A DNA stretch of 24,865 nt, taken from an uncultured Ruminococcus sp. (GTDB lineage Bacteria > Bacillota > Clostridia > Lachnospirales > Lachnospiraceae). The DNA is taken from contig UQKK01000042.1 in NCBI GenBank assembly GCA_900541505.1, forward strand, positions 1 through 24,865, given 5' to 3'. Of this stretch, positions 1 through 6,632 are shown one piece after another; position 1 is the first letter of the stretch, and each line of letters starts with the position of its first letter. Under the pieces are notes generated by a model that saw nothing but the letters and a program-made list of their open reading frames with translations, did no database searches and was not told where the DNA came from. A program made the translations under genes and the position numbers.

Positions 1-53
1 ACCAGGCGGATTTGGGACTTGCACCCTTAGGAAACGTGCGCCGCCAGGCGCAC
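1..53 (-). mobile_element. 5' end of a group IIC (bacterial class C) intron, cut by the window edge
   Basis: Read on the minus strand, the sequence from position 53 starts GTGCGCCTGGC and continues through a GCGCAC segment to AAGGGTGCAAGTCCC. This follows the start of known group IIC introns such as the Oceanobacillus one: GUGUGCCCGGC, a short loop, then AGGGUGAGAGUCCC. It keeps the 5' splice consensus GUGYG. The start is 8 bases past a hairpin terminator (61-96), which is the characteristic insertion site of class C introns. The intron body and any reverse transcriptase/maturase would lie left of the window. The comparison is from memory of the family. Confidence 0.75.
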
Positions 54-60
54 TAGGCAG

Positions 61-96
61 AAAAAGCAGCCAGGTACATAGACTTAGCTGCTTTTT
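61..96 (-). terminator. Terminator of the element's replication operon
   Basis: Positions 61-70 (AAAAAGCAGC) pair perfectly with 87-96 (GCTGCTTTTT) across a 16-base loop. On the minus strand the stem ends in a T run, placed 46 bases past the stop codon of the DUF6050-like gene. The stem is symmetric, so it could also act on the plus strand. Confidence 0.7.
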
Positions 97-141
97 AAAT
101 TCTCTATTCAGTTTAACATCCTATGGGAAATTCTCCCTTTC

Positions 142-477
142 TCATACTGTCCTGATCTTTGCCAGCCGGCATATACCTGCTGCAACAGCTTTCGCCAGAT
201 AAAAGGCCGCCAGAACCAGCCGTCCCGTCAGGATCACGCCTCCGATCACACCGCCAATCAGCAGGTTAAATACAAACACCCCCACTGTTCCGCCAATGTC
301 AAAGCCTTTCGGGATAATCCACAGGAACATCTTATGTACGCCAAAAGGAATCCCGACAAACATCCACAATTTCAAATAATCGCACTGTCCTTGTTCCACA
401 CAGAGGGGATAAAACAGCACTGACAGGAATACTGCCGCTCCTACCGGAACAATCACCTTTTTCACAAATTCATACAT
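142..477 (-). CDS. Small membrane protein, DUF6050-like
   Basis: This 111-residue protein starts MYEFVKKVIVPVG. It has a hydrophobic segment near residues 7-24, a charged stretch with a conserved-looking IPFGVHKMFLWIIPKGFDIGG core in the middle, and one or two further hydrophobic segments near 65-105. The pattern matches what I recall of the DUF6050 family of ICE-borne membrane proteins; no biochemical function is known to me. I chose the ATG at 477 because GGAGGTGG sits 4-11 bases before it, overlapping the repA stop. An in-frame ATG eight codons upstream lies inside repA and lacks a suitable site. It is the last gene of the operon before the terminator at 61-96. The family name is from memory. 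Confidence 0.75.
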   Translation of the reverse strand: MYEFVKKVIVPVGAAVFLSVLFYPLCVEQGQCDYLKLWMFVGIPFGVHKMFLWIIPKGFDIGGTVGVFVFNLLIGGVIGGVILTGRLVLAAFYLAKAVAAGICRLAKIRTV

Positions 478-478
478 C

Positions 479-1570
479 TTAGCCACCTCCGTACAGATCA
501 TGATTCACTTCCGCCTGGTAGTAATGGTTCATTGTCATGGACGAATTGTAAAGCGTCGCCAAAAGATATGCCTTGATATTCGCCACTTTGGACGTATTCC
601 GGTGCAGGCTGAACAGTACATACTCGATATGGGAATACGTCAGCTTTAAAAAACGGCTCTTAACTACTGACACCGGCTTGTCCGCCCCGCCGATCCGCAC
701 TACACGATTATCCGGCAACATCAGGATCTCCACCATCAGCTCCACAAGTTCATCTACTTCCTCCCGCTCCCTTTTATCCAAGAAGCACTCATAATCAATG
801 TTGTCCTGTATCAAAGCCCGGTAGGTTTCCATCTTCTCCATCACATCTTCTTCCACAGGATACACTTCATCCGCAGTCAGGGATTGATAAGATTGGATAG
901 GATCAGTCTCACTAAAATCAGTCTTGTTAATATCAGTATTATTAGATTGTGATTTTGGAACTTCTTGAGTTTTGATTTTCACTATTCTTGAAGTATGATT
1001 TTCACCATTCTTGAATTGTGATTCCGGAAATTCTTGATTTGTGGTTTTCACCATTCCTGAATTGTGATTTTCACTATTCTTGAATTGTGATTCTGGAAAT
1101 TCCTGAATTGTGGTTTTCACATTCCTTGAATTGTGATTTTCACTATTCTGTGTATTTTCAGGGTTTTCCAGTGTTTTTTCTTCCTGTTCAGAAGAATTTT
1201 TTTCTTTTACCAGAAAGTTCTTCACATAGATTACATTCGGTTTTCCCAGCCCCAGGCGTTTCTTTTCAATCAGTCCAATCCCCTGATTACTGTCCAGTTC
1301 TTTCATCAGCTTTACCGCTTTCTGTGTTCCACAATTCAGAAGTTCTGCTATTTCTTCCACGGTAAAAATGATATACACCCGATCTTCCTCATCAAACCAT
1401 CGGTTCTTAATGCTAAGGCTCATACGGTCTAACATCAGACCGTATAAAACCTTTGCCTCACAGGAGAGGGATCTAAAACATTCTGCTGTAAACAGCACTT
1501 TCGGGACACGGTAAAAACTGTACTGTTCCGCTTCCATCCCACGGAAGTAATCAAACTGTATTTCCTGCAT
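479..1570 (-). CDS. Replication initiator protein, RepA_N type with DUF6017-like C-terminus
   Basis: The 363-residue protein has three parts. Residues about 15-120 match the RepA_N winged-helix DNA-binding domain (YSFYRVPKVLF start, then a VEEIAELLNCGTQKAVKLMKEL helix-turn-helix). Residues 142-210 are three near-identical 23-residue repeats with the core ENHxSxxVK...QEFPESQ. Residues about 245-355 resemble DUF6017, common at the C-terminus of ICE and plasmid initiators. Family members start theta replication, in many cases from an origin inside the rep gene itself. The start at 1570 has a strong AAAGGAGG site and overlaps the parB 3' end by 20 bases, so translation is probably coupled. The repeats reflect a 23-bp DNA array described separately. 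Its role in an ICE would be replication of the excised circle. Confidence 0.85.
   Translation of the reverse strand: MQEIQFDYFRGMEAEQYSFYRVPKVLFTAECFRSLSCEAKVLYGLMLDRMSLSIKNRWFDEEDRVYIIFTVEEIAELLNCGTQKAVKLMKELDSNQGIGLIEKKRLGLGKPNVIYVKNFLVKEKNSSEQEEKTLENPENTQNSENHNSRNVKTTIQEFPESQFKNSENHNSGMVKTTNQEFPESQFKNGENHTSRIVKIKTQEVPKSQSNNTDINKTDFSETDPIQSYQSLTADEVYPVEEDVMEKMETYRALIQDNIDYECFLDKREREEVDELVELMVEILMLPDNRVVRIGGADKPVSVVKSRFLKLTYSHIEYVLFSLHRNTSKVANIKAYLLATLYNSSMTMNHYYQAEVNHDLYGGG
950..1149 (-). repeat. Array of about 8.7 tandem 23-bp direct repeats (putative origin iterons) inside repA
   Basis: Units begin at exactly 950, 973, 996, 1019, 1042, 1065, 1088 and 1111, with a partial ninth at 1134. 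On the plus strand each unit starts TGATTTTCAC or a close variant, followed by ATTCTTGAATTG. There are no insertions or deletions between units. The period of 23 is not a multiple of three, so the protein repeat unit is three DNA units (69 bp, 23 codons). RepA_N plasmids such as pAD1 carry their origin iterons within the rep gene, which makes an oriV role likely. Confidence 0.85.
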
Positions 1571-2450
1571 CTGTTTCCCCCTCCTTTCCTTGTTTCCACT
1601 GTTCCAGAAGCGAATAAATCACTTCCTCTATTTGCGCTTTCGTATATGCCGGCGGGAAATAATTCCGGATCTTCTTTGAAGAAATCGTTACACTCTGTCC
1701 GCTGTTCTCTTTTTTTACCAGAAGCGCATAAACACTTTTTTCTGACAGAGTTTCTTTCTCACTCATATCTTTAAGCCGTTCCGCCTGTGCCGGGGATGGA
1801 TAAATACTAATATTCGCCACCGCTTCCAACACCAGCTCCTGTTCTTCCATTTTCAGATAGGACAGACGCTCCCCGGCTACCATTTTTATATTCCCCGCAT
1901 CTACAAGCTCTAAAAGTCCGTCAATCAGGCTTGCAAGCCGGATATATCTTTGCACTGTCCGTCCGCTGTCCCCTGCCTTTTCTCCCACGGCATCTGCCGT
2001 GTGCTTGTCCCCTTTGCTTCCCTGATGTTTCAGCGCCTCATATTTCATCTTGTAAGCTCTGGCTTTCTCACTGGGCAAAAGGTTTTCCCTCTGGATATTA
2101 GTATCCACCATCAGCACGGTGGCGGCATCATCGTCTAATTCCCGGATAATCACTGGCATCTCTGTCTTTCCTGCCAGCTCACTGGCCCGCCATCTCCGGT
2201 GTCCTGCCACCACCTCATATCCATCTGTACAAGGACGCACAATCCCCGGCTGGATCACGCCGTGCTGAATAATACTTTCTACTGTTTCCTGCATTTTTTC
2301 ATCATCCAGTACCTTAAACGGGTGATTTTTAAAGGGATGAAGCTGGTTTAATGGAACATTTGTATATTTTCCCTCTACGTTGCTTTCTTCTGTGCCAAAC
2401 AGATCGTCATAAGAAGTCAGCTTAATCTTCTCCGCACTCTTACTTTTCAT
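1551..2450 (-). CDS. parB: ParB/Spo0J-family partition protein
   Basis: The 299-residue protein has a ParB N-terminal domain (residues about 30-125). It includes VVAGHRRWRA, the CTPase/box-II-like arginine patch, and TNIQRENLLPSEKARAYKMKYEAL leading into a helix-turn-helix with SGRTVQRYIRLASL. With ParA it segregates the replicating element by binding a centromere-like parS site. I chose the ATG at 2450 because GGAGGT lies 8 bases before it; an in-frame TTG two codons upstream is too close to that site. The gene overlaps parA by 11 bases and repA by 20, consistent with translational coupling in one operon. No canonical chromosomal parS was recognised in the window. Confidence 0.9.
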   Translation of the reverse strand: MKSKSAEKIKLTSYDDLFGTEESNVEGKYTNVPLNQLHPFKNHPFKVLDDEKMQETVESIIQHGVIQPGIVRPCTDGYEVVAGHRRWRASELAGKTEMPVIIRELDDDAATVLMVDTNIQRENLLPSEKARAYKMKYEALKHQGSKGDKHTADAVGEKAGDSGRTVQRYIRLASLIDGLLELVDAGNIKMVAGERLSYLKMEEQELVLEAVANISIYPSPAQAERLKDMSEKETLSEKSVYALLVKKENSGQSVTISSKKIRNYFPPAYTKAQIEEVIYSLLEQWKQGKEGETDAGNTV

Positions 2451-3225
2451 CCGCAAGCACCTCCTCGGTCAGGTGACGATACCCCTCTGCCACAATTCCT
2501 TTCGGATCATGGCGGTAAATACTTTTTCCTTCTGCTGTCGTCTCTGCCGCCCGCACGGACATAGGGATACAGTTCTCAAAGATATGAATGTTATTTCCAT
2601 AAAACTCCCGGATCTGTTTGGAAATATCCCGTGCGAAGTTTGTCCGTCGGTCAACCTTTGTCAGCAGAATCCCCATAATGGACAGCCTGGGATTCAGCCG
2701 TCTATGTACCTTTCCAATCGTCTTGATAAGCTGCTGTAATCCCTTTACAGGCAGGTAGGCCGCCTCCACCGGAATCAACACACTGTCCGCCGCTACCAGG
2801 GCATTGATCGTGAGCATTCCTAAAGAGGACATACAGTCAATCAGGATATAGTCATAAACTTCTTTTACCTCGTCCAGATACATGCGAAGCACCTGTTCCC
2901 GGCTCATCATATTGACAAGAGAGGTTTCCAGACCAGCAAGCTCGATATTGGCCGGGATAAAGTCAATTCCTTCCTCATGTTGGAAAATCCCCTCACCCGG
3001 CTCTACATCTTCGTCATTGATAACCTTCTCCAAGATATTGACCAGAGTAACATCCAGCTCGTCCGGTTCCTGAATCCCCAAACTCACTGCCATGCTGCCC
3101 TGGGCGTCTGCTTCCACCAGAAGTACCTTTTTACCTTCTCTTGCCAGTCCGATTCCCAAATTCACACACGATGTTGTCTTTCCCACGCCGCCTTTCTGAT
3201 TAGCGATTGCGATTATCCTGCACAT
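2440..3225 (-). CDS. parA: ParA/Soj-family partition ATPase
   Basis: The 261-residue protein opens with the deviant Walker A motif KGGVGKTT (residues 11-18, with the signature lysine K11). It then has VEADAQGS (about 37-44, Walker A' region) and the Walker B segment YDYILIDC ending at D130. These define a ParA/MinD-type dimerising ATPase that forms DNA-bound gradients and moves ParB-bound DNA. It is full length for the small ParA class that lacks an N-terminal DNA-binding domain. Upstream, the DUF3970-like gene ends 9 bases before its start and supplies the AGGTAGG ribosome site. Downstream it overlaps parB. Confidence 0.92.
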   Translation of the reverse strand: MCRIIAIANQKGGVGKTTSCVNLGIGLAREGKKVLLVEADAQGSMAVSLGIQEPDELDVTLVNILEKVINDEDVEPGEGIFQHEEGIDFIPANIELAGLETSLVNMMSREQVLRMYLDEVKEVYDYILIDCMSSLGMLTINALVAADSVLIPVEAAYLPVKGLQQLIKTIGKVHRRLNPRLSIMGILLTKVDRRTNFARDISKQIREFYGNNIHIFENCIPMSVRAAETTAEGKSIYRHDPKGIVAEGYRHLTEEVLADEK

Positions 3226-3234
3226 ATATCTTAC

Positions 3235-3411
3235 CTACCTTTCTTCCTTTTCTGTTCTCTCAATTTCTGCATAAGAGCGAAAATATCGGTTTGTCCCCTT
3301 ATTGGAAAATATCTCTGATGTCTGGAGAACCCGGATTTCCGGGTTTTTCTCCAGAATCCTTTTAAACCAGCGAATGTCTCTCACTGTTCCCTGTAGCCTA
3401 ATCTTCAGCAT
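3235..3411 (-). CDS. Small protein, DUF3970-like
   Basis: A 58-residue ORF reads MLKIRLQGTVRDIRWFKRIL, continues through LEKNPEIRVLQTSE and FSNKGTNRYFR, and ends in a charged tail. The order (short strand, W/F-K-x-hydrophobic helix, ExFxNKGxxxYFRxYxE) matches the DUF3970/YvzF-type small proteins found beside ICE replication genes. Function is unknown to me. GGAGA lies 6 bases before the ATG, within the 3' end of the DUF6075-like gene, which it overlaps by 14 bases. It ends 9 bases before parA. The ORF fills what would otherwise be an unexplained 170-base gap in a compact operon, which supports it being real. The family name is from memory. Confidence 0.8.
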   Translation of the reverse strand: MLKIRLQGTVRDIRWFKRILEKNPEIRVLQTSEIFSNKGTNRYFRSYAEIERTEKEER

Positions 3412-3871
3412 AAAACATCTCCTCCCAATCTACATAGAAACAGTAATCCGGATACCGGATTTTAATTGCTTCCCAAAAATATCTGGCATCTCCCGTACAA
3501 AAGACATCACTGACGGAATAAAGCCTTGTCTCAACAATCTGTTCCTCCGTATCATCATATTCATCTGTCGTAGGTGTCCCATCTGTATAAAGGTTAAATG
3601 CAATGCGGACAATCTTCTCGCTCCCACTGGTCTGCCAGCCTTCCTGAAGGCACTCCGGCTTTATAAACCCTGTTTTAAAGTCATAGATCCTATTTACATT
3701 TCGTCTGGTATCTTCTGACAGTCCAAGGCAATAAACCAGTGCTTTATGGTTTGTGTCCTGATACCGACATTTAGAAAGATAGGTATTATAAAATTTCTCA
3801 TGTTCCTTGTTCTTAAAAGTAATTTTTCTTTCCTTACTCTTTTCTGCTCCTAACGCTGTGTTCTTTGTCAT
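3398..3871 (-). CDS. Hypothetical protein, DUF6075-like
   Basis: The 157-residue protein has a basic N-terminus, then ITFKNKEHEKFYNTYLSKC, QDTNHKALVYCLGLSEDTR, YDFKTGFIKPECLQEGWQTSGS and RIAFNLYTDG, ending with ARYFWEAIKIRYPDY. This matches the pattern I recall for DUF6075, a soluble ICE-associated family of unknown function; the GLHEGWQTSG-like core is its most recognisable part. A GGAGG site lies 8 bases before the ATG at 3871. It is the first gene of the six-gene operon and follows a leader with a terminator hairpin, so its expression may be controlled by read-through. It has no transmembrane segment or signal peptide. Confidence 0.75.
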   Translation of the reverse strand: MTKNTALGAEKSKERKITFKNKEHEKFYNTYLSKCRYQDTNHKALVYCLGLSEDTRRNVNRIYDFKTGFIKPECLQEGWQTSGSEKIVRIAFNLYTDGTPTTDEYDDTEEQIVETRLYSVSDVFCTGDARYFWEAIKIRYPDYCFYVDWEEMFYAED

Positions 3872-3909
3872 TTGCTTTTCCTCCTGAATCTTAAAATTTT
3901 ATATAAAAA

Positions 3910-3939
3910 ATAGGGACACTCTGCTGCAAGTATCCCTAT
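3910..3939 (-). terminator. Intrinsic terminator or attenuator in the leader of the element's operon
   Basis: On the minus strand ATAGGGATACT pairs with AGTGTCCCTAT (11 pairs, one of them G-T) across an 8-base loop and is followed directly by TTTTTTA. It ends 38 bases before the DUF6075-like start codon, too close for a separate promoter to fit comfortably downstream. It either stops rlmD transcripts entering the element or acts as an attenuator in the operon leader. Confidence 0.75.
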
Positions 3940-3942
3940 CTT

Positions 3943-3960
3943 CTATCAATATATTGATAG
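3943..3960. repeat. Perfect 18-bp palindrome
   Basis: CTATCAATATATTGATAG is identical on both strands. It lies 3 bases before the terminator stem on the minus strand. It could be an operator for a dimeric regulator of the element's operon, or form an alternative RNA hairpin in the leader. Confidence 0.6.
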
Positions 3961-4120
3961 CTCTATATTCACTTTCATAATTCAGGATTTTTTGTGTTCC
4001 CCGTACCGAGGTCTAAGGCAACCACAACGGTCACTTTGCTTACAAGTACCTTTTCCTTGTGATTTTCCTCTAATCTGTTGAAACTGAAAAAGTCAACAAA
4101 GTGCGTAAATTCAAGGATTT
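3961..4120. other. Non-coding end region of the element
   Basis: There is no convincing gene in this stretch between rlmD and the element operon. It holds an imperfect inverted repeat (4031-4043, TCACTTTGCTTAC, against 4092-4104, GTCAACAAAGTGC) and two similar segments rich in TTTTCCTT (about 4051-4060 and 4128-4137). Such repeats are expected where a recombinase binds an element end. On the minus strand a good -35 box (TTGACT, 4090-4095) lacks a good -10 at the proper distance. Confidence 0.45.
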
Positions 4121-4165
4121 CTAGGTATTTTTCCTTTGTAGTCCTACCACAGTCTCCACATGCAC
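4121..4165. other. Probable attachment site / element-chromosome junction at the 3' end of rlmD
   Basis: The conserved RlmD C-terminal motif VHVETVV is encoded by 4142-4162 on the minus strand. After it the protein ends with GLQRKNT, a tail that does not look like the family's usual LL-type ending. The 3' end of rum/rlmD genes is a known integration target of Firmicutes elements, for example streptococcal elements integrated in rum. The crossover core would lie in or next to the HVETVV codons, with the element supplying a new stop codon. The second copy of the core would be outside the window. Confidence 0.55.
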
Positions 4166-5533
4166 CGTCTGCGGAAACATATCAACCGCCCTCCCCCGCT
4201 TCAGCTCATACCCTTCCCCACACAGGTATTTCAAATCTCTCGCCAAAGTCGCGGAATCGCAGCTTACGTACACTATCTTCTCCGGCTTCATTTTTACGAT
4301 GGTCTCAAGCAGCTCCGCATCGCACCCTTTCCGCGGCGGGTCCACAACGATTACATCTGCGTGGGCGCGCTCGCCCGGATGTTCTTCCGCGTATGTTTCG
4401 TAGTACGCAGGCAGTACTTCCTCCGCCTTTCCCACGAAAAATTCGGCGTTGTCTATGGAATTTTTCTCTGCATTTCTCCTGGCGTCTTCAATTGCCTGGG
4501 GAACGATTTCCACGCCATAAACCTGTTTTGCTTTGCGGGCAAGGAAGAGGGAAATGGTCCCAATTCCACAGTATAAATCCCAGACCGTCTCCTGCCCTTT
4601 TAATTCGGCGTATTCCAGCGCCAGACCGTAAAGTTTCTCTGTCTGCACAGGATTGACCTGATAAAAGGAAAGCGGAGAAATTTCATATTTCACGTCTCCG
4701 ATATAATCCGTGATAAATCTCTTCCCCCACAGAACTTTATAGGAATCCCCCATGATAACGTTTGTCTGCTGTCTATTGGGGCTTAAGGTGATGCTGGTCA
4801 TCCCTTTGATTTCCCGCAAGCTGTCAATCAGATGTTCTGCGTGCGGAATCTCGTCCCCATTTACCACAAGGCACACCATCAGCTCTCCGGTCCGGAAGCC
4901 ATAGCGGATGAGTACATGGCGCAGCAGCCCTTTTCCTGTCTTTTCATCATATGAGGGCAGGTGATACTCCTTTAAAAATGACAAAACTTTCTCCAGTACC
5001 GCCTGATTCTGGGGCACTCCCAGCGCACAGTCTGTATTGGCGATGATGTCATGGGTGCGCCCGGCATAAAATCCGGTTATCTGGTTTCCATCGCGGTCTG
5101 TGCCAAACGGAAACTGCGCCTTGTTTCGATAGCTGAAGGGCGCCGCACTTCTGCTCTTGTCAGCCGCACCAACGATGGGCTCCATCACTTCATCCAGAAG
5201 CTCCTGTGAAAATCCCCCTATTCGCTTGAGATTTCCCCGAACTTTTTCTTCTTTAAAGGCAAGCTGCTTTTCATAGGACAATTCCTGAATCTGACAGCCG
5301 CCGCACTTTCTCGCGAAAGGACACTTGGGAGCCACCCGGTCGGGGGAGGCTTCAATAAGCCGCATGAGTCTGGCATAGCCATAGCTTTTTTTCGCCTTCA
5401 TAACTTTTGCTTCCACGCGGTCGCCGATGAGCGCGTCCTTAATAAATAAGGTATAGCCATTTACTCTGCCTATACCTTCACCATTGATTCCCATATCTTC
5501 AATTGTCACTTCGACAATCTCATTTTTCTTCAT
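4121..5533 (-). CDS. rlmD: 23S rRNA (uracil-C5)-methyltransferase, RlmD/RumA family
   Basis: The 470-residue protein has an N-terminal TRAM RNA-binding domain (residues about 1-58). An iron-sulfur cluster site follows, with C71, C77 and C80 plus C169. The C-terminal SAM methyltransferase fold has DLYCGIGT (319-326), VVDPPRKGC (396-404), the catalytic nucleophile C425 in VSCDSATLARDL, and the general base E460 in HVET. It transfers a methyl group from SAM to C5 of a 23S rRNA uridine. Firmicutes homologues may modify more than one site (RlmCD). GGAG lies 8 bases before the ATG. All catalytic residues are present, so the enzyme should work, but its last seven residues are probably encoded by the inserted element. 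No terminator lies directly after the stop. Confidence 0.9.
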   Translation of the reverse strand: MKKNEIVEVTIEDMGINGEGIGRVNGYTLFIKDALIGDRVEAKVMKAKKSYGYARLMRLIEASPDRVAPKCPFARKCGGCQIQELSYEKQLAFKEEKVRGNLKRIGGFSQELLDEVMEPIVGAADKSRSAAPFSYRNKAQFPFGTDRDGNQITGFYAGRTHDIIANTDCALGVPQNQAVLEKVLSFLKEYHLPSYDEKTGKGLLRHVLIRYGFRTGELMVCLVVNGDEIPHAEHLIDSLREIKGMTSITLSPNRQQTNVIMGDSYKVLWGKRFITDYIGDVKYEISPLSFYQVNPVQTEKLYGLALEYAELKGQETVWDLYCGIGTISLFLARKAKQVYGVEIVPQAIEDARRNAEKNSIDNAEFFVGKAEEVLPAYYETYAEEHPGERAHADVIVVDPPRKGCDAELLETIVKMKPEKIVYVSCDSATLARDLKYLCGEGYELKRGRAVDMFPQTVHVETVVGLQRKNT

Positions 5534-5586
5534 TCTTTTTTCTCCATCAAATCATATCATCGCATCACAACAGCCTGCACAGTCCT

Positions 5587-6528
5587 CTATTTGGAGGTTC
5601 TGCGCAGGTTGGACTCGAACAGGCGGTTATATCCCAGCCATTCGGTCCCAGTCTTGCCTTTGAAAATTTCCGTCAGGGTCTGCATCTTGGCATCCGCGTT
5701 GTCCGCCAGGTTGAGGGCAAGTGCCTCTGCAAGCGCCGGCTTTTTCGGGGAGCCATACTCCAGTTCCCCGTGGTGGGCAATAACGCAGTGTTTCAGCTCG
5801 TTTGCCAGCTTTTCCGGAAATCCGGGAATAGAGCGGATGGCGTCGCCCAACATTTCAACACCGATTACGATGTGCCCAATTAACTGTCCCTCGTCTGTAT
5901 AATCATTATCCGGGAAATTGGATAATTCCCGCGTTTTTCCGATATCATGACAGATTGCCGCTGTGTAGAGGAGGTCGCGATTCAGAATAGAATACGCCCC
6001 CGCCATATACTCGCACATATGCACCACACTCAACGTATGCTCCAGCAGCCCGCCGGAAAACCCATGGTGAACTGTCTTCGCCGCGGAATGTCCCCGGAAG
6101 GATTTGATAAACGCCTCATCTTTCACAAAATAAAACTCCAGCACCTGCTTGAGATAGGGATTTGAAATCTGCCGGATGTATGCGAGCAGTTCCTCGTACA
6201 TACTTTCCACATTTTTCTCTGTGGTGGGCATATAGTCTGCCGGATTGTATTCTCCCTCTTCGGCTTTGCGAATCTGCTTGATGTTCATCTGCAGATTTCC
6301 ATTGTAGTTGATGATGTCCCCGTACACTTCGATGAAATCTTTTTCATCATAATCCGCGATTCCCTGGGAATTGGGGTCCCACACCTTTCCGTCCAGCGTC
6401 CCTGTCTTATCCTGCAGAAGCAGGTTGTCATAGGGTTTGCCGTTTCTGGTCTCCGCGGAACGTTTACCCTTGCACAGATAAATATTCCTGATTGTCTCGC
6501 CTTCACATAGTCCGTCAATATATCTCAT
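5587..6528 (-). CDS. yhaM: 3'-5' exoribonuclease YhaM family (OB fold plus HD domain)
   Basis: The protein has 313 residues, close to the roughly 314 of Bacillus subtilis YhaM. Residues about 12-90 form an OB-fold nucleic-acid-binding domain (YDNLLLQDKTGTLDGKVW). The HD metal domain follows, with H164 in LLEHTLSV, H194-D195 in ICHDIGK, H252-H253 in IAHHGELEYGS and D279 in LADNADAK. The family trims RNA 3' ends and also acts on single-stranded DNA in some members. It follows the HtrA-like gene by 104 bases with no terminator seen between, so the two may share transcripts. The ribosome site (AAAGAGGA) is fairly distant from the ATG. A long imperfect hairpin spans the stop codon (5574-5608). Confidence 0.9.
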   Translation of the reverse strand: MRYIDGLCEGETIRNIYLCKGKRSAETRNGKPYDNLLLQDKTGTLDGKVWDPNSQGIADYDEKDFIEVYGDIINYNGNLQMNIKQIRKAEEGEYNPADYMPTTEKNVESMYEELLAYIRQISNPYLKQVLEFYFVKDEAFIKSFRGHSAAKTVHHGFSGGLLEHTLSVVHMCEYMAGAYSILNRDLLYTAAICHDIGKTRELSNFPDNDYTDEGQLIGHIVIGVEMLGDAIRSIPGFPEKLANELKHCVIAHHGELEYGSPKKPALAEALALNLADNADAKMQTLTEIFKGKTGTEWLGYNRLFESNLRRTSK

Positions 6529-6632
6529 CTTCGCTTAATCCTCTTTCTGTCTTTATTTTGCCTTTCACTGTCTGCCTGTTATTTCTGGCCGAAAAATCAC
6601 TGCCTTATTGCTTATTTCAGGGCTCTCTATCT

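Larger units (their letters stand above)
1..4150 (-). mobile_element. Terminal part of an integrative conjugative element (replication/partition module)
   Basis: All genes here lie on the minus strand and form a module typical of Firmicutes ICEs: DUF6075-like, DUF3970-like, ParA, ParB, RepA_N initiator and a DUF6050-like membrane protein. None is a chromosomal housekeeping gene. The right boundary is inferred to lie in the last codons of rlmD (about 4121-4165), after which ordinary chromosome begins. The element continues past the left edge. No integrase, relaxase or conjugation gene is visible in this part, so the element class cannot be named from the window alone. Confidence 0.8.

Noticed and set aside
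950..1149. CRISPR-like regularly spaced repeats
   Set aside because: The 23-bp units are directly adjacent with no spacers, lie inside a repA coding sequence and have no cas genes nearby.
4078..4656. Plus-strand ORF antisense to the rlmD 3' end
   Set aside because: It has no ribosome site and a low-complexity Pro/Ser/Arg product, and it overlaps the catalytic domain of rlmD.
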